Source: Candidatus Thalassarchaeaceae archaeon
Lineage (GTDB): Archaea > Thermoplasmatota > Poseidoniia > Poseidoniales > Thalassarchaeaceae
NCBI GenBank assembly: GCA_030747475.1
Contig: JASLKO010000140.1
Coordinates: 1 to 10,497 of the forward strand
Direction of reading: 5' to 3'
Length of the DNA: 10,497 nt
In this document: one piece after another, positions 6,786 to 10,497 of the stretch
How positions within the stretch are numbered: position 1 is the stretch's first letter
Layout: each line of letters opens with the position of its first letter
Program-made: the position numbers and the translations under genes
The notes under the pieces: generated by a model
Databases searched by the model: none
Told to the model about the DNA's origin: nothing
Seen by the model: the letters and a program-made list of their open reading frames with translations, nothing else

Positions 6786-7379
6786 TCAACTGGATTGACG
6801 AGATTGACGGCATATTTCGATGAAATTCTTGAACATGTGCTGGCCAAATTCAGAATCATTGACCTCTGGATGGAATTGTAGCCCAAATCGATCCCCTTGA
6901 TCATTCTCCATCCCTTGAACTTCACATGACTCACTGCTGGCAGTGATGAAAAAACCGTCAGGCAATTTACTCACTTCGTCATTATGTGATTCCCAAACGA
7001 CTTGCTCGTTTGGTGTTTCTTGGAAAATTTTCCCACCCCCGTTGACCAACTCAATTGTTGCCGCACCAAACTCTGGCGTTATTGCTTCAGCGGCCGCACC
7101 ACCGTAATGACCTGCCATGAATTGATGTCCTGCGCAAATCCCCAAAATGGGGATGTCGAGGGCAAGATAAGCGCCGCAATTTCCGAGTTCTCCCGTGAGG
7201 CCAACTCGAGCTGCTCCTCCCGATAATATCAGGCCATCTAATTCTCGTAAATCAGAGACTGGTGTTGTATTTCCAATAATCTGGGTGTCCACCCCAAGAT
7301 AGCGAAGCATTCGCCATTCTCGATGTGTCCACTGACCACCGTTATCGACGACGTCAATCACCAATGGAGTCTCACTCAT
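6786..7379 (-). CDS. guaAA: GMP synthase glutaminase subunit (subunit A)
   Basis: A 197-residue class I glutamine amidotransferase, the stand-alone archaeal form. It hydrolyses glutamine and passes ammonia to the separate ATP-pyrophosphatase subunit (GuaAB), which turns XMP into GMP in the cytoplasm. The triad is visible: Cys82 in GICAGHQ (80-86), His170 and Glu172 in QFHPEV (168-173). The oxyanion strand is LILSGGAARVG (50-60), and the N-terminal VDNGGQWTHREWRMLRYLGV (11-30) is typical of archaeal GuaAA. The length matches the family (about 190). GuaAB is not in this window. The ATG at 7379 gives the standard N-terminus. An in-frame TTG at 7424 would overlap the upstream stop and add 15 residues with no family likeness. 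No Shine-Dalgarno site is seen. Confidence 0.92.
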   Translation of the reverse strand: MSETPLVIDVVDNGGQWTHREWRMLRYLGVDTQIIGNTTPVSDLRELDGLILSGGAARVGLTGELGNCGAYLALDIPILGICAGHQFMAGHYGGAAAEAITPEFGAATIELVNGGGKIFQETPNEQVVWESHNDEVSKLPDGFFITASSESCEVQGMENDQGDRFGLQFHPEVNDSEFGQHMFKNFIEICRQSRQSS

Positions 7380-7411
7380 TGACGCGTGGCTTGGTTGGCG
7401 CTCAATCAAGG

Positions 7412-7434
7412 TGGCGGAACTCAAAGGTCCGCCA
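7412..7434 (-). terminator. Inverted repeat across the stop codon of the aldolase-like gene
   Basis: TGGCGGA and TCCGCCA form perfect 7-bp arms around a 9-base loop; the TGA stop of the aldolase-like gene (7423-7421) lies in the loop. The guaAA ATG is 33 bp further on. It may separate the two transcripts or stabilise a 3' end. No T-run follows, so the role is inferred. Confidence 0.35.
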
Positions 7435-8473
7435 ATTCACTGAGATAGAGGATTCGCATACTGTGTTCGAACGCTGCTGCATGACCCCATGCTTCAAGCA
7501 AATCAGCACCCAATGCGTAAACACCATGTCCGCGAGCAACAAACAATTTGTTTCCCGTTTGTTTGAGGGCTTCTGTGATTTCTACAAGGTACCCCTCCAT
7601 GTCATCATATTGAACGTCGACAATGGTCGCGCGTCCAAAATTGGAACGGCCTTCGAAATCGGTTGGAACCAATGCATATCGGTCCTTTTCCAAACTCAAT
7701 GTCGTCGTGTACGGGGCTGCAACGTGGACGCATGCACCCCTCCCTTCATTCTCAAGGCTGCCAATGGCCAAGGCCACACTGTGAATTTGCCAATCTTCAC
7801 TGGCTGAATTTGGTGCAGCATCACCCAAACGGCCTGTGATGAGATCGCCCTCATTCATCAGACCCAATGCAGCACCTTGTCGAGTGATGTGTACAAGTCC
7901 AGGTGAAGTGGTCGATAGAATGCTGAATGAACCTGCGGTCCCATGAAGCAAACGTTCTTTGTGAAGTTGGCGGCCTAGGGTTGCAAACATCCCAACGATT
8001 TCCCCAGGAACAACAAAACCATCCCCAACAATTGGTGGCATGGGTGGGTTTTCGACCTCTTGAATGACTTCGCCTGCAGCTGCCATACCTTGCTTGAGAT
8101 TTTCATTTTCCTCCCTTAATTTCTCCAACTCTAGCTTTTCATCTCCATCGACCATTCGCTTGGCCGTTTCGATTTTCTCGTTTCCGGCCTCGATGACGAC
8201 GCTGGATCCTGTGTTCATTGTCTGGGCACCAGATGGGGCCGATGGGGGTGCGTTTGGAGGTGATGATGGGGGTGATGACGCTCCACCAAACATGGCTCTG
8301 CTACCCGAACCGCTCGTTGGCGGGCCACTTGGAGGACCGCTTGGTGGGCCGCTTGGTGGGCCGCTTGGTGGGCCGGATGGGGGTGCGTTTGGTGGTGATG
8401 CAGGTGTCGGTTTTGTCACCTTTTCCAACATCTCTTGGGATTCGTCGTCCGTATCAACTTCCTCTTCTGTCAT
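7421..8473 (-). CDS. Class II aldolase/adducin-like domain fused to Pro/Gly-rich linker and coiled coil
   Basis: A 350-residue protein in three parts. Residues 1-96 are acidic, then disordered and Pro/Ser/Gly-rich, with five PPSG units (31-50). Residues 97-140 are charged and likely a coiled coil (KLELEKLREENENLK). Residues 155-350 resemble class II aldolases such as FucA and RhaD: LHGTAGSFS (176-184) at the phosphate-binding loop, SEDWQIH (225-231) with the Glu, ACVHVAAPY (247-255), and ARGHGVYALGADLLEAW (313-329) with the third His. The usual metal pair HxH is reduced to H250-V-A252, so metal-dependent aldol cleavage is doubtful; adducin-like loss of catalysis is possible. The frame runs back to 8614 through antisense tRNA-Asp (GFEPG), which is an artefact. 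The ATG at 8473 has a TATA box 31 bp upstream, suiting a nearly leaderless transcript. Confidence 0.75.
   Translation of the reverse strand: MTEEEVDTDDESQEMLEKVTKPTPASPPNAPPSGPPSGPPSGPPSGPPSGPPTSGSGSRAMFGGASSPPSSPPNAPPSAPSGAQTMNTGSSVVIEAGNEKIETAKRMVDGDEKLELEKLREENENLKQGMAAAGEVIQEVENPPMPPIVGDGFVVPGEIVGMFATLGRQLHKERLLHGTAGSFSILSTTSPGLVHITRQGAALGLMNEGDLITGRLGDAAPNSASEDWQIHSVALAIGSLENEGRGACVHVAAPYTTTLSLEKDRYALVPTDFEGRSNFGRATIVDVQYDDMEGYLVEITEALKQTGNKLFVARGHGVYALGADLLEAWGHAAAFEHSMRILYLSELADL
8317..8376. repeat. Five 12-bp tandem repeats encoding PPSG units
   Basis: Five consecutive 12-base units of the type TTGGTGGGCCGC start at 8317, 8329, 8341, 8353 and 8365. The third and fourth are identical, while the others differ by one to three bases. 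On the minus strand they encode SGPP repeats in the linker of the aldolase-like protein. The near-identity of the central units suggests recent slippage expansion, and copy number may vary among strains. Confidence 0.85.
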
Positions 8474-8503
8474 GTCCGCACCCAAACCGCGGAACACGTG
8501 CCG

Positions 8504-8511
8504 ATTAAATA
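8504..8511. promoter_or_regulatory. TATA box placed to serve both tRNA-Asp and the aldolase-like gene
   Basis: The sequence ATTAAATA (plus) / TATTTAAT (minus) stands out in a GC-rich gap. It ends 26 bp before the first base of tRNA-Asp on the plus strand and begins 31 bp before the ATG at 8473 on the minus strand. Both distances are what archaeal TBP/TFB promoters require, giving a near-leaderless mRNA on one side and a tRNA start on the other. No second AT-rich box exists in the gap. Confidence 0.6.
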
Positions 8512-8537
8512 CAGGTCCGCTGTCGCTTGCCCGCTCA

Positions 8538-8610
8538 GCCCCTGTAGTGTAGTGGCCTATCATGGAGCCCTGTCGAGGCTCCGACCCGGGTTCAAATCCC
8601 GGCGGGGGCG
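8538..8610 (+). tRNA. tRNA-Asp(GTC)
   Basis: The acceptor stem GCCCCTG (8538-8544) pairs with CGGGGGC (8603-8609) with one T-G wobble, and the discriminator is G8610. The anticodon stem GAGCC/GGCTC (8565-8569, 8577-8581) encloses the loop CTGTCGA with anticodon GTC at 8572-8574, reading GAY. Position 37 is G (8575), a possible target of the Trm5 encoded next door. The T-arm CCGGG-TTCAAAT-CCCGG is standard. The next bases are CCA (8611-8613), which may be encoded or chance. There is no intron. Its 3' end lies 15 bp from the stop of trm5, which is convergent. Confidence 0.95.
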
Positions 8611-8625
8611 CCACCAGTTACCCGA

Positions 8626-9672
8626 TTAGAGGGTTATTTGTCCTTCAAATCGACATAGGTTTGCTGTTGCTGAATATGACCGGCGGATCTCAATTGTATA
8701 CGTATTATCAAAAATCTCTTTGAGGTGATTCTTTGCATTTTCAAAGTCATCATCTTCAATGACGGCCCAACCCCTTACAATCCCATGTTCCTTTACCAGA
8801 GGTGTGAGTGAGCTTAGATGTTCGAGAGAATCGTGTGGGATATTGACCAACAATAAATCGAATTTATTGCACATTTCTGGACGGGTCTTCAATTCACGAG
8901 CATCTACGCATTCAATTGTTGCTGAGGGATAATCGATATTGTCACGAAGGAGGTCGACAGCTGAAGGGTTCAAATCTCCTACGAATAGTTCGCCGACCAA
9001 ACCAGGCACCGTTATCAGTGGTAGGATTGAAGGGCCAACTCCAGCATAAGGATCGCAAATTGCAAGCGGCCTCCCTCTCGATTCCCTCAACTTTGTTGCA
9101 CATTCAATCGTGCCTTCTCTTTCATGTGACAATCGTGTCGAAAAATACACCTTTGAAGGATCTGTTTCTAGTCGGTGCCCTCCTTCGATAATTGTCGTTC
9201 TTGTTGTGGGGTCTTCGCCCTCCTTAACGGCCAACAATTTGAGGTCTCGAACGCGGAATGTTCCCTTGACACCGCGGTCCTCGAATACCGCGCGTGTGCG
9301 CGCGTGCTGTGTCAGTAAAGCGACCCCTATCTCAGGGCCATATTTTCGTTGATTTTCATCAAGTTTGATTAAGATCAAATCGCCAACGAATTCATGGCGC
9401 GTGGGCCATTCTATTGATTCTACTATTTGGGAATCCAAAAGCGAAGGGAGGTGGTCTCTATACGTGCGCGCTGGACTAGGTTTGGTCTCCACGTCAATCA
9501 CGGCAAATTGTGCAAGATCTTGGTTCGAAATCGGGCCTATGAACGGGATGAGGCGGCGGGTTTCATCTGTTGGGTCTAATTGGACTCGGGCCCCTTCAGG
9601 AAGTGCTTTCTCGGCCTTTAACAAGGAGAGAATACGCTGCGTATCTTGGCTCGGTACGCTCAAATGAAGCAT
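8626..9672 (-). CDS. trm5: tRNA (guanine37-N1)-methyltransferase, archaeal Trm5 type
   Basis: A 348-residue SAM-dependent methyltransferase that makes m1G37 next to the anticodon, preventing +1 frameshifting. Domains in order: an N-terminal D1-like region (1-60); HEFVGDLILIKLDE (93-106); the Trm5 core RGVKGTFRVRDLKLLAVKEG (133-152) and KVYFSTRLSHER (174-185); SAM motif I DPYAGVGPS (207-215); the acidic strand VGDLNPSAVDLL (231-242); and the catalytic-region NIPHDSLEHL (277-286), in place of the common NLP. The length is normal for the family. The ATG at 9672 starts with the expected MLHLSVP strand. Upstream in-frame ATGs (9699, 9795 and 9858) read antisense to dphB and give unlikely Pro/Ser-rich sequence. 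The gene diverges from dphB, its start only 38 bp away. Whether it is the Trm5a, b or c subtype is not decided. Confidence 0.9.
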   Translation of the reverse strand: MLHLSVPSQDTQRILSLLKAEKALPEGARVQLDPTDETRRLIPFIGPISNQDLAQFAVIDVETKPSPARTYRDHLPSLLDSQIVESIEWPTRHEFVGDLILIKLDENQRKYGPEIGVALLTQHARTRAVFEDRGVKGTFRVRDLKLLAVKEGEDPTTRTTIIEGGHRLETDPSKVYFSTRLSHEREGTIECATKLRESRGRPLAICDPYAGVGPSILPLITVPGLVGELFVGDLNPSAVDLLRDNIDYPSATIECVDARELKTRPEMCNKFDLLLVNIPHDSLEHLSSLTPLVKEHGIVRGWAVIEDDDFENAKNHLKEIFDNTYTIEIRRSYSATANLCRFEGQITL

Positions 9673-9710
9673 GCCACTCGATGGGGTCGAGGGGCGCATA
9701 CCGCTTGACG

Positions 9711-10496
9711 ATGACGGAGGGGGATGATGTGGATGTTGGCCTCTGGTTGATTGGTTTGGGGCCCGGCGATTTGCAACAAATGACGGGGTCCGCATTGGTT
9801 GCTGCAAAGAAGGCAGATTATCGGTTTTTAGAAGGTTATACTGCCCTATTGCCGCCATCTGAATTAGAGAAGATGGAGTCAGTTATCGGTTCTTGGGAAT
9901 TGAGAATGCGATCTGCGGTTGAAGACCCCACTGAATTGTTGTCTCTGGCAAAGACTGCGAAGGTTGCCCTCCTGGTTGTGGGGGACCCCCTTCAGGCAAC
10001 TACGCATGTAGATCTGCAAATTCGATGTCAAGAAATGGGCATTCCGTGTCATGTAGAACATGGTGTTTCAATTACGACGATTGTGACTGGTGCAGTAGGA
10101 TTGCAATCCTATCGATTTGGTAGACAATGCACATTTGCATACCCATATGGGGATTATTTGCCTACTTCGCCACTGGAAATTATTGTTGCAAACCAATCTA
10201 GAGATTTGCATACATTGGTCCTATTAGATTTGGATCCCACGGGAATGGGTGAGGGTGATCAAGTTCCAATGACCCCAAAAGTTGCGGTTGAAGTACTTCA
10301 CAAAATGGCAAATAAACTGGGTCAAGATGTTGATGATTGGGTGTTGGTTCTATGTTCAGATATGGGCACCTGTGATGCGAAAATCAGAGTCGGGATACCC
10401 GATGAAATCATGCGAATTGATGAAGGGAGGATCCACTGTTTAGTCGTCCCCGCGAATTTGCATGAGGTGGAAGAAAATGCACTATCGAGGTGGTGA
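9711..10496 (+). CDS. dphB: Diphthine synthase
   Basis: A 261-residue SAM-dependent methyltransferase of the tetrapyrrole-methylase fold. It methylates the modified histidine of elongation factor 2 during diphthamide synthesis in the cytoplasm. Clear family motifs are LWLIGLGPGDL (11-21), LVVGDPLQATTH (88-99), HGVSITTIVTGAVGLQSYRFGR (117-138), SPLEIIVAN (153-161), LHTLVLLDLD (166-175) and MTPKVAVEVL (187-196). It is complete, with TGA at 10494-10496, one base from the window end. The reported start is ATG 9711. A GTG at 9729 preceded by GGAGG would give the shorter N-terminus MDVGLWLIGLG, closer to typical Dph5, so the true start may be 9729. It is the only plus-strand protein gene here and diverges from trm5. 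Confidence 0.93.
   Translation: MTEGDDVDVGLWLIGLGPGDLQQMTGSALVAAKKADYRFLEGYTALLPPSELEKMESVIGSWELRMRSAVEDPTELLSLAKTAKVALLVVGDPLQATTHVDLQIRCQEMGIPCHVEHGVSITTIVTGAVGLQSYRFGRQCTFAYPYGDYLPTSPLEIIVANQSRDLHTLVLLDLDPTGMGEGDQVPMTPKVAVEVLHKMANKLGQDVDDWVLVLCSDMGTCDAKIRVGIPDEIMRIDEGRIHCLVVPANLHEVEENALSRW
9716..9720 (+). promoter_or_regulatory. Possible Shine-Dalgarno site favouring the GTG start of dphB
   Basis: GGAGG, a full match to the archaeal anti-Shine-Dalgarno core, lies 8 bases before an in-frame GTG at 9729. That spacing is ideal, and the shorter product matches the usual Dph5 N-terminus better. Against it, an ATG start at 9711 would simply encode these bases as T-E-G, and leaderless starts are common in archaea. 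Confidence 0.4.
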
Positions 10497-10497
10497 A

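Noticed and set aside
6774..6786. AT-rich inverted repeat AAATT-TGC-AATTT at the end of guaAA.
   Set aside because: The 5-bp AT-only arms are too weak for a hairpin, and at about 50 bp from rpoP it is a poor TATA candidate.
8317..8376. Tandem repeat considered as a possible CRISPR or regulatory array.
   Set aside because: The units are 12 bp with no spacers and keep the reading frame, coding for a low-complexity linker.
8064..8552. 162-codon plus-strand frame rich in Gly and Asp.
   Set aside because: It is the antisense shadow of the PPSG repeats and coiled coil of the aldolase-like gene; the real gene has domain homology and a promoter.
9673..9858. N-terminal extension of trm5 rich in Pro and Ser.
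   Set aside because: It is antisense to the clear N-terminal motif of dphB, and the Trm5 homology begins at the ATG at 9672.

Overview
The window looks like a piece of a euryarchaeal chromosome. Archaeal-type genes lie close together: the 48-residue RNA polymerase subunit P, a stand-alone glutaminase subunit of GMP synthase (bacteria usually have it fused), diphthine synthase, an archaeal Trm5 tRNA methyltransferase and a clamp-loader-like ATPase. One of the two tRNA genes clearly lacks an encoded CCA. TATA-like boxes sit about 30 bp before some starts, and Shine-Dalgarno sites are rare. Moderate base composition, a secreted FG-GAP protein and multi-domain proteins with low-complexity linkers would fit marine Poseidoniales (Marine Group II) or relatives. 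That placement is inference, with no database search behind it.

Layout. All protein genes except the last lie on the minus strand, so they are read right to left. Positions 1-371 hold the start of a HIT-family hydrolase cut by the window edge. Then come an exported eight-repeat FG-GAP/PQQ-type beta-propeller (394-2007), a flavoprotein of the succinate dehydrogenase/fumarate reductase A family with an eroded active site (2060-3652), and an unrecognised four-helix membrane protein (3729-5234). A plus-strand tRNA-Arg(CCT) follows at 5325-5398. Next are an RFC-like AAA+ protein (5405-6541), rpoP (6582-6728), guaAA (6786-7379) and a Pro/Gly-rich, coiled-coil, class II aldolase-like fusion (7421-8473). 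A plus-strand tRNA-Asp(GTC) lies at 8538-8610. The last two genes are divergent: trm5 (8626-9672, minus) and dphB (from 9711, plus).

How the genes relate. The right side is information processing: tRNA-Asp, Trm5 (m1G37 of tRNA), DphB (diphthamide on elongation factor 2), RpoP and the RFC-like ATPase, with GMP synthesis alongside. The left side is surface or metabolic and less well understood. No gap between genes exceeds about 170 bp, and those of any size contain the tRNA genes.

I see no mobile element, CRISPR array, toxin-antitoxin pair or defence system. The main oddities are three family members that have lost key residues (the SdhA-like, RFC-like and aldolase-like proteins), one AT-rich box placed to serve two divergent genes, and three 7-bp-arm inverted repeats at gene boundaries. 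Two long reading frames run backwards through the tRNA genes and would give false N-termini, so I trimmed those starts.
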